DNA of 31,521 nt, taken from the IMG/VR virus record IMGVR_UViG_3300017746_003294, positions 1 through 31,521 of that record; one strand, given 5' to 3'. Numbering within the stretch: position 1 is the first letter of the stretch; the number at the start of each line of letters is the position of its first letter. Both the position numbers and the translations under genes were made by a program. A model generated the notes under the pieces. The model was given only the letters and a program-made list of their open reading frames with translations, was not told the DNA's origin and made no database searches. Below, in pieces: positions 13,457-23,226 of the stretch. The stretch is from a virus.

Positions 13457-14545
13457 ATGATAAAGACAACATACGCAACTAAAGATGCAACACTTTATGA
13501 AGCTACAGCTAGTATGAATACAGGTAATGATGAGATATTAGAACTATCTAAAGATGTATCTGGATCGTATGGCGCATTAGCAAGATCAAGAGTAATTGTA
13601 CAGTTTGATACTGAAACATTATCTGCATCTATGGCAGATCAGGGCTTTACAGCAGAAGAAAATAATATAAAATATTTTGTTAAACTATTTATTTCTGAAG
13701 AACAAGATGCAGCCGCAGAATACGATATTGCACTGAGAGCTGTACGTACATCATTCACAAGAGGTACAGGTAGAAAAACTAACTTACCAATAACTACCAA
13801 TGGTGTATCATGGACATATAGAAATGGAGAGAGCGATCTTGCAACAGCTTGGAGCACACCAGGTGGAGACTTTTATGATACAGCAGGTGCAGCTTCCGCA
13901 TCCTTTAAATATGTTCAAGGTGATATTGAAGTGGATGTAACTGATATAGTAGAATTTTGGAATACCACTGCAATAACTACCTTACCTAAGGGCGCGCTTT
14001 GGGTCATGAGAAGTGGTTCACAGGAAACAGATATTACAGATTATGGAACACAATTTTATTATTCAAGTAATACCAATACAATTTATCCTCCTAGATTAGA
14101 GGTAAGATATGACAATGCTAGTCATGCTTTCCAAGCAACTTCTGGTAGTGTTGTATCAGTAGGTGATGAGATAGAGGTTCAGCCTAGACTGCGACCAGAG
14201 TACAGACAAAATTCAGTAGAAAGAATATTTGTTGATACCTCAATTAAAGGAGGTGCAAGATCTCAAGTAGGTGGGGTAGGAGATGCATACAATCGATTCT
14301 TACCGCAATCATCATCATATGCTATTATAGATAATGCAACAGGTGAATATGTTCATAACCATGATCCAATATATACATATATAGGGCGAACAGGTAATGC
14401 ACAGAATTATTTTGATATAGATATGAATGGGCTATTTCCGGAAAGATATTATACTGTAGAGTTAAAAGTAAATCACTATACAGGTACAGCAGTTGTTGCA
14501 ACAAGATATTATAAATCTAAAACAATATTTAAAGTGGTGAAGTAG
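13457..14545 (+). CDS. Baseplate/tail structural protein with DNRLRE-like beta domain
   Basis: A 362-aa beta-rich protein. The N-terminal 230 residues (TYATKDATLYEATASMNTGNDEILELSKD ... SRVIVQFDTE ... VDVTDIVEFWNT) follow the layout of DNRLRE/CBM96-type beta-sandwich domains: 'kDatiye...tG.de.l.v...r.lv.Fd' with 'vTd.V..w'. The rest is a second, unrecognised beta region. It takes the position of gene 7 or 8 after gp6 in T4, but I cannot match it to either by sequence. Start: AGGAG lies 7 nt before ATG 13457. Confidence 0.68.
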   Translation: MIKTTYATKDATLYEATASMNTGNDEILELSKDVSGSYGALARSRVIVQFDTETLSASMADQGFTAEENNIKYFVKLFISEEQDAAAEYDIALRAVRTSFTRGTGRKTNLPITTNGVSWTYRNGESDLATAWSTPGGDFYDTAGAASASFKYVQGDIEVDVTDIVEFWNTTAITTLPKGALWVMRSGSQETDITDYGTQFYYSSNTNTIYPPRLEVRYDNASHAFQATSGSVVSVGDEIEVQPRLRPEYRQNSVERIFVDTSIKGGARSQVGGVGDAYNRFLPQSSSYAIIDNATGEYVHNHDPIYTYIGRTGNAQNYFDIDMNGLFPERYYTVELKVNHYTGTAVVATRYYKSKTIFKVVK

Positions 14546-14546
14546 T

Positions 14547-16151
14547 ATGGCAGTATACGGTGCAGGTAATACAAATAATTCAGCCGGTCAAGCAGGTGAT
14601 CCAACAAGTAGTGGTTCATATCAAGCACCATTTGAAGTTCCAGAAATCCCAGAGATTAATTATGGTGAAGTTGCAGGTGCTGCTTCTTTATTTGTACTAG
14701 GTCAAACAGGTCAAGTAATGGAAGGTGGTCAAGATATTAACTATGTAAGTGAAGGTGGTTTTGATATAGATCATGAAAATCCTGAAAATAATATTATTGG
14801 CCGTACTATTGACTTAGCTCTATATGATGAGCAAAATGTTAGGGAATTAGGTAGTTATGATATATATGAACTTTTACCTAATCCTGTACAGTTACCATCT
14901 GGACCACCAGTTAGTTTAGATATGTTTGTTGTAAACTGGTCTCGCTTATATAAATGGGGCGGTATAGTAGATATCAACAAAGATCCAAATCCTAACTTGA
15001 TAACAGATTGGGCAGTAAGTAGGACAGATGTTAATACTGGGAACCAAGCTTTATTTCCTGATTTTTATGACTCAATACATAGATGGCCAGAAGAAACAGC
15101 ACTTGATCCTACATATATGTTTTACTCAGGTGACCCTGCTATATTTTACACACAAAAGGTAATAAGTCATTATGAACCTGACATTTATGGTGAACCTAAA
15201 GCTGTAATGGTACCGGATAAAGATATTGTATGGAAGCTAGATGGTAAAGAAGTCCACAGAGGATGGTTTCTAAACCTTGATTTGGTAGATAGAACAGTTG
15301 ATATAATACAACCTGTAAATTCAGGTGAATTAGAGAGAGTAATATTAGTACCTAGAAGAATAACTGTAGAAGCACATAATTCAGCAGGTGTAACTACTAA
15401 AGAAGTCAAATATGGTGCTATAGATAATCAAGATGGTGATTTAATAGGAGGTCAATCTGACCCTAATAATTTTTCATCAACATACCAAGGTAGATATCAT
15501 GCTTATGAAACTGAAACTAATGAGCGAATAGTTCAGTTTGAAAAAGATCCTAGATATGGTGCAAGACAGTGCTTTATAAGATTTAAATTTGACGGGTATG
15601 GTGATAAATATGTTCCTAAAAGTAAGTTTAGAGGTGCAGAATTTCACATGACATTAGAACACAATCCAAATGATAAACATGAAGGTGCATTTCAATATGA
15701 TTGGGGAGAGAAAGTTTATGACCCATGGAATAATGGATTTTTTGGAATAGGTGGAGATGCAGATAAACTTAAGCATCAAGATGCGATGAATGATTTTCCA
15801 GATATGTTTGGTGAAGATGGTACAATTCATGAACGCCTAAAAAATGGTGGTGGAAGTATGTTGTCAGAATTTAATGTAACTGATTTTACAGATGGTAATC
15901 CATCTGCATTATTAGTCGATGAAAAAGAAATAGGATATCAATCTAAGTTATATAGCTTCTGGAGAAAGCCTGGACCATTTTTAATTGCATGTCATATTCA
16001 ATTTAAAAGGAAGAAAAAACAAACAGTTTATAAAGGGATTTACTCATTCGGTCGTTCAGATGCTGATGCTAATACGATAGAATTTGAGACACCTGTTCAG
16101 CCAATTGATTTAGGTGTTCGTACTGTAAAGTATACTAGAGAGGATGACTAG
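14547..16151 (+). CDS. Tail/baseplate structural protein (534 aa)
   Basis: A 534-aa protein between gp6-type and giant tail genes, 1 nt after the upstream stop and directly abutting the next ATG. The N-terminus is Gly/Ser/Pro-rich (NTNNSAGQAGDPTSSGSYQAPFEVPEIPEINYG). The middle carries an Ig-like segment (KDIVWKLDGKEVHRGWFLNLDLVDRTVDIIQPVNSGELERVILVPRRITVEAHNS), and the C-terminus is compact. I recognise no named family. A baseplate wedge or peripheral role is inferred from position. Confidence 0.65.
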   Translation: MAVYGAGNTNNSAGQAGDPTSSGSYQAPFEVPEIPEINYGEVAGAASLFVLGQTGQVMEGGQDINYVSEGGFDIDHENPENNIIGRTIDLALYDEQNVRELGSYDIYELLPNPVQLPSGPPVSLDMFVVNWSRLYKWGGIVDINKDPNPNLITDWAVSRTDVNTGNQALFPDFYDSIHRWPEETALDPTYMFYSGDPAIFYTQKVISHYEPDIYGEPKAVMVPDKDIVWKLDGKEVHRGWFLNLDLVDRTVDIIQPVNSGELERVILVPRRITVEAHNSAGVTTKEVKYGAIDNQDGDLIGGQSDPNNFSSTYQGRYHAYETETNERIVQFEKDPRYGARQCFIRFKFDGYGDKYVPKSKFRGAEFHMTLEHNPNDKHEGAFQYDWGEKVYDPWNNGFFGIGGDADKLKHQDAMNDFPDMFGEDGTIHERLKNGGGSMLSEFNVTDFTDGNPSALLVDEKEIGYQSKLYSFWRKPGPFLIACHIQFKRKKKQTVYKGIYSFGRSDADANTIEFETPVQPIDLGVRTVKYTREDD

Positions 16152-19100
16152 ATGGCAGGATTTGAAAAAATAAATATAGATGTCTTCTCAAGAGCACCAT
16201 TTAGTGATAGGTTGCAAAGTAGTGTAGAAATAACTCAAGTAGCTGGTATGGCTGCTAATTTAATTCACAAACCTCAGCCCTGGGATAGAATACAGATTGA
16301 TTTACTTGATGACAACAATAATGAAATACGTTCTGTAATTCAACATATAGAATTTATACCGGGTATTATTTATAAGAATGGATATCTAAACGTAGACACC
16401 TTTTCCATATTAACACAAACGTTTAATATAACTACCGGTAACTACTCTATTAGAATAAGTGGTTTCCGAAATTTTATATATACATTTAACACTGATATAG
16501 CAGATGATAATGATATAGATGATATTGTTATCGAAGGACCTGATGGTTCAGCTCCTATTATTATAAGCAAAGATACTGACGTAGACATATCCCCTCCTGC
16601 AGCACCTGTAGTTGATCCTAATAATGTATTTATTAGAGGTCTTGAAATTATAGAAATATCAAGAGAGCGAAATGAAATTAGAGTAAAAGCTAAACCAGAA
16701 ATTGAAGATGCTTTTAATAAGTTTATTGATACTCAAACACCAAGAACTATACCGTTACAAGGTAAGTATTGGATGTTTGAATATAATGATAATGTTACTC
16801 TAGCTGAAATAAGTTTAACAGGTGGTATGTTGCCCGGTGGTGAAAATGCCTCAGGAAATACAATTAGTACTGGTGTACCACAAATTTATTTTTCTATAGA
16901 TGGAACTTGTAAAGTTGAAACAAGTCATAAGTTTGAATCAGTATATACATACGATAAACATAGAAAGAATAGAGGATTAAATCACGGTTCTGATAACCCT
17001 AAGCGTTACCAAGGTATCCATGTTATAAGACCTGCTTTCTCAACTACTCCAGGAGCTCCATCTAGCCTTCCAGGCTCTACACCACCTGACATTCAAACTT
17101 TACTTGATGTTGGATTAGCGTCAGATAATTTTGCCGGTTACTATTTAAACACTCCTAATGGTGGTCGTATTGAAGCACAAGATAGAATCTGGCCTCTACA
17201 TTTACGTGTAAACAGACCTGGTGGAGGTGGGTTTCTTGATTTAATAGGTACCAATTGGATGGAGAATATGTTTACTCCAACACCTGGTGCAGACAAACGT
17301 AACCCTTTAAATCAACAAATACAAGAACCTTTTAATTCTATTATATTTAAATTAGCAGTACCTGCACCTTCTACTCTTGCAGTAGGTCAAATAGTACAGT
17401 TAATGAGACCATTATTTATACCGTTTGAAATTCCTGTAACTATAGATATACCTTACGAGATAGATATAATATATGAACAACTCAGGGGCCCTAATTTAAG
17501 AATAGGTAAAGATAACTCTAAACTACAAGGTAGATCTACAACAATAAAAAGTTCAGATACTATATTAGGCTCAACTGATAGTATAAAAGCAAGGTTAGAA
17601 AATAATATAATAAGTGGCTCTGGATTAATTACAACTAATGTAGATTTTAGAAAATTTAATAATTTTGTACACTTTAGTTCTGCAGAAGAAAGATTAAAAA
17701 ACTTTAAGTATAAGTTAACACGCTTGGAGCATTATGCATCTAAATCATATGGGTTAGGTTTAGGATTTGCAGGTAGTGATGGTTCGGTTACTGGTTCTAG
17801 TACAGCTATACAAAATAAATCTAATTTCGATAAATTACATAATAGTGTATTAAGTAGTTTTAATCCATATGAAAATTATCTCTACTATACCTCTCACTCT
17901 ACTGAAACTGTTTATGAATCAGAAGGTGAAGTAACTATACTGCCAGCATCATGGCCAAAATCAACGAGTACTAAAACTGGTGCAGGGTATACTCTATTAT
18001 CTGTAAGTTCATCTGAAGCAACTACTTGGTATAATAGTCAAATAGTTTCTGCATCTTTATATGATCAAACAAACCCAGCATCATTACGTAATATAATACC
18101 TACGCATATAAGAGTAGAAAGTTCTAATGATAGTTATCAATTATTCTTCGATATGATAGGTGAACATTTTGATGAATTATATTTACATATCAAACGATTA
18201 GAAGAATCGTATGGTAGAGATGAATCAGTCAATGTAGGGGTATCAAAAGATCTATTATTTGATGTTGCTAAATCATTTGGATGGGATTTGCATCCAGGCT
18301 TTAGTTCAGCTGATCTATGGGATTACGCTCTAGGTACTGATGATCAAGGTACATATCAAGCTTCCGGATCAGGTGATACTTTAACCTTTGTTGTTAAAGA
18401 ATCTCATTCCTCTGAAGATATAGAAAAGCAAACATGGAAACGTATATTAAATAATTTACCTCTTTTAATGAAAACAAAAGGTACTGCTAGGGGTATAAAA
18501 GCATTATTAAACTCTTATGGTGTACCATTAACAATATTAAATATTAATGAGTATGGAGGTGCACCTGTAACTCGCACAGAAGATAAACGCAGTATACAAA
18601 AATTTGCATATGGAGTTGATTTTAGTGGTAGTAGCTATGTTGAGACAGTGCACGGACATTTTTCTGGTTCTATAATTCATGCATCAAGCTCAACAGGAAC
18701 TATAAACTCATTAACTACTCAAGGTTCAGATCTTAGAACGCCATCAATGTATGAAGTACGTATTGATACTAGCAAACAACAAGATATGTATATTGCTCGC
18801 TCATCTGAATCAGCAGGTGTACTAAATGATGTATCATATGGTCCTAAATGGCAAGTAATCTTAGAGCACTCTCATTCAGCTGCAGGGTGGGATTCGACAG
18901 ATGCTATCAGTGCAGGGTCTGCATCTGCATATGCTCAGTATGGGAGATTAGTATTTGAGATTTCAGCATCAGAAGGGCAAGCAGCAATATCTGCATCAAC
19001 TGAATATTTACCTATATTTGATAATGATTGGTGGAATGTATCATTTGGAGTTGAAGAGTACCCATACGGTAATACAGCAATTGCTAAATTTCCAACTAGA

Positions 19101-21383
19101 GATCCATCTGCACCTGAATCACAGAGTTTTACAATTAGGTGTTCAAAAGCTGCTGAGTGGTCTGAAGGTCGCATAACACACTCATCATCCGCTACTGTAG
19201 TTGGTAACAGTTCTTCCTATTCAATGGTATGGAGTAATCCTGATACTATTATATGGGGTAATCAAGGACCACAACCTAAAACGGGATCATCTGGGGTAGT
19301 TGAATCTTATTCAGGTTCAATGCAAGAAATACGAGGCTGGGCAGAATATCTAGATGATGATACATTCCATACTCATACATTATCACCAATATCAGTTGTA
19401 GGTACAAGTGTCGAAATGGCATACAATGATTTACTTATTAGATTACCATTAGGTACAGATAATAGAACTCCTGATATTACATCTTCAAATGCAACTGTAA
19501 CAAGCTCTTTACCTAACACAAATAATTTAAAGCATACTAGTGCATCAGATGGTGAGGGTGGTTTATTTAACGGGTTTACTGGTGATCCTTATGCAGTTAA
19601 ATCAGAAACATATTTTGTTAAGGTCCCACATACTGCAGGTCCTTCTAGACATGCAAATAAAATTAGAATAGAAGATAATACATTACGTAACAATCAACTT
19701 GCAAGAGATAAATCATATGAACAATCATCATTTGATTCTAATCCTTTAGATTCAGAAGATGTAGATGTAGTATTATCACCTGCCGATCAAATTGATACAG
19801 ATATAGCTATGCAATTCGGTGCATTCGATTTAGATGATTATATTGGTGATCCACGTGATACATATAAATTAGAATACACTTCACTACGTCATACTAATAA
19901 TTTATATTTTAAAAAATATACTGGTGGTACAAATGTTGCAGCGTTTATAAAATATTTACGTTCATTTAATAAAGGATTATTTAAGCAGATAGAAGATATG
20001 ATACCTGCAAGAGCAGATGCAGTTGTCGGAGTAGATATCCGTCCTAACATACTTGAAAGACATAAAATAGCTGTTCCAGTATCTGCTTCACGTGAAATAG
20101 TATTTTACACGGGTAGTATAGCTGTTGCTACAAGTAGTGCAATAAACGGTTCTTTACCTAGCTCACAAACATATTTTAATTCTGAACTTGGAACTTTAAG
20201 TGCTTTAATAGGTATAGGAGCTCCACCATCAAGACAACGAAGCGGTTCAAATGATTATTTTAATTTATATGAAGGTAGTAATTATATAAATAATGTATTT
20301 GGTGAGGCAACTGAATCAGCAACTCAAATAACAGTATCACAGTCATCATTTATTAATAAACAAATTCAAGGAGCAAATTTACAGATACCAACATTTAATA
20401 AGTTTAATAAACCTCATGACCCAAGTACTAATCAAACAGGTTCAGGGTGGATAACTGTTTATGAAGAAACTTTTGGAACATTTACAGCATCTATATCTGG
20501 TACTCCTACTCATTTTGATTATCCTACAAATGTGCGTACTGATACTTGGAGAATTATGGATGATACAGCTGTAGGTGATATTTCTATTGTTGGAGGAGCT
20601 CTCCAAGTTGGAAATAACTCAGGTAATGATGAAGCTCATTTTCAATGGAATAACCCACTACCTTACCAACCAAATACTTTATACAGGATGACAGTAAAAG
20701 TAATTACATCAGCTGATACTAATAATGATAATAGTGTTTCAGCTGGATTTGCTTTATTTACTGATGCTGGGCAGTTAACAGGCTCTTTAAAACAAATAAT
20801 TGCTGAAACTGGTGAACCTGGTACAACAGCGGTTAATTTTGTTGCATCAGCTAAAAATTTAGCAACCGGTCCTGGACTTAGTGTACCTTATACTGCTTCA
20901 GGTTATGCATCCAATATTACTAACTTAAGGACGTCAGATAATGGTTCTAATGATTCTGGTTTCGCTATAATTAGTAATTACACGACACCAGCAGCAGGTA
21001 CGTTTGCAAGTGCAAGCTTTACTCACTTTGCACCTAGTTTTATTTTGAATGCTTCTGATGATGATGGTACTACTCAAATATCAAGTTTAAAGGTAGAAGC
21101 ACTTCCAGGAGCGTTTGTAGATGTTACACCAAACTATGAATCAAGTAATGCATTGAGAAGATTATTAATAAATGGAACAAGGATGCAATCAGGAGATTGG
21201 AATGTTAGTAGTACAGATACTATTGATGGCGGTCCTGTAGCAGCTTATGATTTAGTAAATCCGAATATTATTAATGTTAATGTTGCACCTACTATAGGTA
21301 GTAAAGGTGGCGGATACGGAAGTTCTACAACGAGTGGTACAGGTAACATAACATCACCAGCGACTAACTTAAAAGTGAATTAA
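16152..21383 (+). CDS. Giant tail/baseplate protein with adhesin-like domains (1743 aa)
   Basis: The largest gene here. Residues about 1-690 are beta-rich and unrecognised. Residues about 690-805 hold a tail-protein block: DLLFDVAKSFGWDLHPGFSSADLW, then RILNNLPLLMKTKGTARGIKALLNSYGVPLTILNINEYGG. That is the pattern of P2 gpI-like and gp7-like baseplate proteins. Residues about 860-1085 look like a concanavalin A/LamG-type jelly roll (DWWNVSFGVEEYP; SGSMQEIRGWAEYLDDDTFHTH). About 1430-1680 resembles a galactose-binding-like carbohydrate module (WITVYEETFG ... DTWRIMDDTAVGDISIVGGALQVGN). The C-terminus is Gly/Ser-rich. It probably belongs to the outer baseplate and may also contact host glycans. 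It is followed by a 72-nt gap with a promoter. Confidence 0.75.
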   Translation: MAGFEKINIDVFSRAPFSDRLQSSVEITQVAGMAANLIHKPQPWDRIQIDLLDDNNNEIRSVIQHIEFIPGIIYKNGYLNVDTFSILTQTFNITTGNYSIRISGFRNFIYTFNTDIADDNDIDDIVIEGPDGSAPIIISKDTDVDISPPAAPVVDPNNVFIRGLEIIEISRERNEIRVKAKPEIEDAFNKFIDTQTPRTIPLQGKYWMFEYNDNVTLAEISLTGGMLPGGENASGNTISTGVPQIYFSIDGTCKVETSHKFESVYTYDKHRKNRGLNHGSDNPKRYQGIHVIRPAFSTTPGAPSSLPGSTPPDIQTLLDVGLASDNFAGYYLNTPNGGRIEAQDRIWPLHLRVNRPGGGGFLDLIGTNWMENMFTPTPGADKRNPLNQQIQEPFNSIIFKLAVPAPSTLAVGQIVQLMRPLFIPFEIPVTIDIPYEIDIIYEQLRGPNLRIGKDNSKLQGRSTTIKSSDTILGSTDSIKARLENNIISGSGLITTNVDFRKFNNFVHFSSAEERLKNFKYKLTRLEHYASKSYGLGLGFAGSDGSVTGSSTAIQNKSNFDKLHNSVLSSFNPYENYLYYTSHSTETVYESEGEVTILPASWPKSTSTKTGAGYTLLSVSSSEATTWYNSQIVSASLYDQTNPASLRNIIPTHIRVESSNDSYQLFFDMIGEHFDELYLHIKRLEESYGRDESVNVGVSKDLLFDVAKSFGWDLHPGFSSADLWDYALGTDDQGTYQASGSGDTLTFVVKESHSSEDIEKQTWKRILNNLPLLMKTKGTARGIKALLNSYGVPLTILNINEYGGAPVTRTEDKRSIQKFAYGVDFSGSSYVETVHGHFSGSIIHASSSTGTINSLTTQGSDLRTPSMYEVRIDTSKQQDMYIARSSESAGVLNDVSYGPKWQVILEHSHSAAGWDSTDAISAGSASAYAQYGRLVFEISASEGQAAISASTEYLPIFDNDWWNVSFGVEEYPYGNTAIAKFPTRDPSAPESQSFTIRCSKAAEWSEGRITHSSSATVVGNSSSYSMVWSNPDTIIWGNQGPQPKTGSSGVVESYSGSMQEIRGWAEYLDDDTFHTHTLSPISVVGTSVEMAYNDLLIRLPLGTDNRTPDITSSNATVTSSLPNTNNLKHTSASDGEGGLFNGFTGDPYAVKSETYFVKVPHTAGPSRHANKIRIEDNTLRNNQLARDKSYEQSSFDSNPLDSEDVDVVLSPADQIDTDIAMQFGAFDLDDYIGDPRDTYKLEYTSLRHTNNLYFKKYTGGTNVAAFIKYLRSFNKGLFKQIEDMIPARADAVVGVDIRPNILERHKIAVPVSASREIVFYTGSIAVATSSAINGSLPSSQTYFNSELGTLSALIGIGAPPSRQRSGSNDYFNLYEGSNYINNVFGEATESATQITVSQSSFINKQIQGANLQIPTFNKFNKPHDPSTNQTGSGWITVYEETFGTFTASISGTPTHFDYPTNVRTDTWRIMDDTAVGDISIVGGALQVGNNSGNDEAHFQWNNPLPYQPNTLYRMTVKVITSADTNNDNSVSAGFALFTDAGQLTGSLKQIIAETGEPGTTAVNFVASAKNLATGPGLSVPYTASGYASNITNLRTSDNGSNDSGFAIISNYTTPAAGTFASASFTHFAPSFILNASDDDGTTQISSLKVEALPGAFVDVTPNYESSNALRRLLINGTRMQSGDWNVSSTDTIDGGPVAAYDLVNPNIINVNVAPTIGSKGGGYGSSTTSGTGNITSPATNLKVN

Positions 21384-21399
21384 TGAAAAACATAAAATT

Positions 21400-21435
21400 T
21401 TGGTGTTAAAATAAAATAACTGTATATTTATAATA
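21400..21435 (+). promoter_or_regulatory. Composite promoter P8/L4 (TTG-N20-TATATTTATAATA)
   Basis: TTG 21400-21402, a 20-nt spacer and TATATTTATAATA from 21423. It carries both the host-type TTG spacing and the late-type box. The upstream stop is at 21383 and ATG 21456 follows with AGGAGA. It starts the appendage-gene unit. Confidence 0.65.
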
Positions 21436-21455
21436 TATACAATAGGAGAATAAAC

Positions 21456-22091
21456 ATGGGATATTTAGATAATTCATCTGTAACAGTTGATGCAGTGTTA
21501 ACAAAGCTTGGAAGACAGCGGTTAGCAGAAGGAAACTTAAACATAACAAAATTTGCATTAGGTGATGATGAAATTAATTATGCAATGTATGATACATCAC
21601 ATACGCTTGGAACTGCTTTTTATGGTGAAGCAATAGAAAGATTACCATTACTTGAAGCATTTACAAATGATACGCAAGCACTTACAAACAAATTAGTAAC
21701 TTTACCAAAAAATACACAAATACTACCAGTAGTAACTATAGCTCAATCATCAATTAGCTTAACTACTCCTGGTCAGACAGTTGTACTTTCTCCACAAACA
21801 TTAAATATTACTGGAGCTAACTCAACAGGATATACATTTATTCTTGGTAATTCTGATATTGTACAAATGTCAGTCGATCAGGCTGGTTCAGGTACAGGTG
21901 CTAGTGCTACTGGGTATCAGACAATGCAAACAGGTGATCAACTTGCAGGTACAGCTAATGCTATGTCAGTTACATTAACTGCAATTGCATTAACACAAAC
22001 ACAAACAACAACACTAACAATAACAGGTATAGATACAGGAGGAACAGTAACTGTACCTATTACAGTAGCAAAAGATCCATCATTAGATTAG
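21456..22091 (+). CDS. Conserved phage structural protein with C-terminal Ig-like region
   Basis: A 211-aa protein. Residues 1-85 (GYLDNSSVTVDAVLTKLGRQRLAEGNLNITKFALGDDEINYAMYD ... GEAIERLPLLEAF) match, from memory, a widespread virion protein of large marine and Bacteroidota phages. Its LDN.t.tvDAvLTk.Gr..La.g...it.FalgDDEi pattern is distinctive. Residues about 90-211 form a Thr/Ser-rich beta region of Ig-like or cadherin-like type. It starts a unit of surface proteins, so it is probably an adaptor or fibre base. Strong Shine-Dalgarno AGGAGA. Confidence 0.72.
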   Translation: MGYLDNSSVTVDAVLTKLGRQRLAEGNLNITKFALGDDEINYAMYDTSHTLGTAFYGEAIERLPLLEAFTNDTQALTNKLVTLPKNTQILPVVTIAQSSISLTTPGQTVVLSPQTLNITGANSTGYTFILGNSDIVQMSVDQAGSGTGASATGYQTMQTGDQLAGTANAMSVTLTAIALTQTQTTTLTITGIDTGGTVTVPITVAKDPSLD

Positions 22092-22102
22092 GAGAATAAA
22101 AA

Positions 22103-23215
22103 ATGGCATATACAATTCTAGATGCAGAGGATATAATATTAGGCAATGTAGTTCAAGGTGTTACATCAACAGCATTTTCAGGCAACAGTGGTAGCTTAGT
22201 AGCATTTTTCTCATCATCTACCCAAACAGCATCAAACGCAGGCCCTTATCATTATGAAGTATATAATGCTGATCCTGCTGCCAACTCAGCAGCTGAAGTA
22301 CAATTTTCGGTAGCTGCTGGTAATGCAAAAGGATCTGGTTCAGCTAGACAAACAGGAGCGTCTGTGGGTAACTCACCTACTAAAGCTATTTACTCTCAAT
22401 TTAGAAATTTATTGCTTGATAATCCAACTGATACTGCTCAATTTACAACTGCTGATGGAGTATCACACGAAAATATGTTTTTTATATCAATGAATCGTGC
22501 AAGATATAAACAAGGTGTAAATCCAGGAAGCTGGTATTTAGAACTTTCTTCATCATATCATACATACGCTTCAGGTACTTTAAAATTAAGAGATGACAGT
22601 ACTGTATCTGATGGTAATGTTGAGAATGGACATTTAGTTTATAATATTGTTAGTGGTTCTGAAGCAAGTGGTATATTTGCTGATGGTTCAAGTAATACAC
22701 ATTACTGGGGTAAATTTTATCCTGATTTAGGTATTCTTGCACTCGGTGGTAACTATATGACAGGTTCAGTAAATGCTGGCCCTCAAGGTTCACCTGGGTT
22801 CTCATTAAAAGAAAATGGTCCAGCAACTGGTCTGCCAGCTAGCTTTGATCATTCATTTTTAGCAGCTGCAAATACTGATGATGGATTTAATGATGAATTA
22901 TTTTGGTCTATTAAGAGAGGTAAATATTTTGCTCTTAGAGCAGAAGAAGATGTATCATCTACTCACTACTTCATACGAGCTAAAAATCAACATTATAATT
23001 ATTCAATGAATCATACTTACCAGCGAACAGGATCAAATGGTGAAATAAATGGACAGCTATTACACAGCACATTTATACAAAATCCGCAAACGTTTATTAC
23101 AACTGTAGGAATGTATAATGATTCAAACGAATTACTTGCTATTGCTAAATTAAGTAAACCGTTATTGAAAAATTTCGAAAGGGAAACTACTATACGTGTG
23201 AAGCTTGACCATTAG
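22103..23215 (+). CDS. Virion appendage protein with shared C-terminal module
   Basis: A 370-aa beta-rich, Ser/Gly/Asn-rich protein. The first 280 residues are unrecognised but fibre-like (MAYTILDAEDIILGNVVQGVTSTAFSGNSGSLVAFF...). The last ~80 residues, ending FITTVGMYNDSNELLAIAKLSKPLLKNFERETTIRVKLDH, are clearly related to the C-terminus of the next gene. An AGGAGAATAAAAA leader precedes the ATG. It is probably a structural component located next to the adhesin; the shared module may bind the same virion site. Confidence 0.68.
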   Translation: MAYTILDAEDIILGNVVQGVTSTAFSGNSGSLVAFFSSSTQTASNAGPYHYEVYNADPAANSAAEVQFSVAAGNAKGSGSARQTGASVGNSPTKAIYSQFRNLLLDNPTDTAQFTTADGVSHENMFFISMNRARYKQGVNPGSWYLELSSSYHTYASGTLKLRDDSTVSDGNVENGHLVYNIVSGSEASGIFADGSSNTHYWGKFYPDLGILALGGNYMTGSVNAGPQGSPGFSLKENGPATGLPASFDHSFLAAANTDDGFNDELFWSIKRGKYFALRAEEDVSSTHYFIRAKNQHYNYSMNHTYQRTGSNGEINGQLLHSTFIQNPQTFITTVGMYNDSNELLAIAKLSKPLLKNFERETTIRVKLDH

Positions 23216-23226
23216 GAGATGTATAA

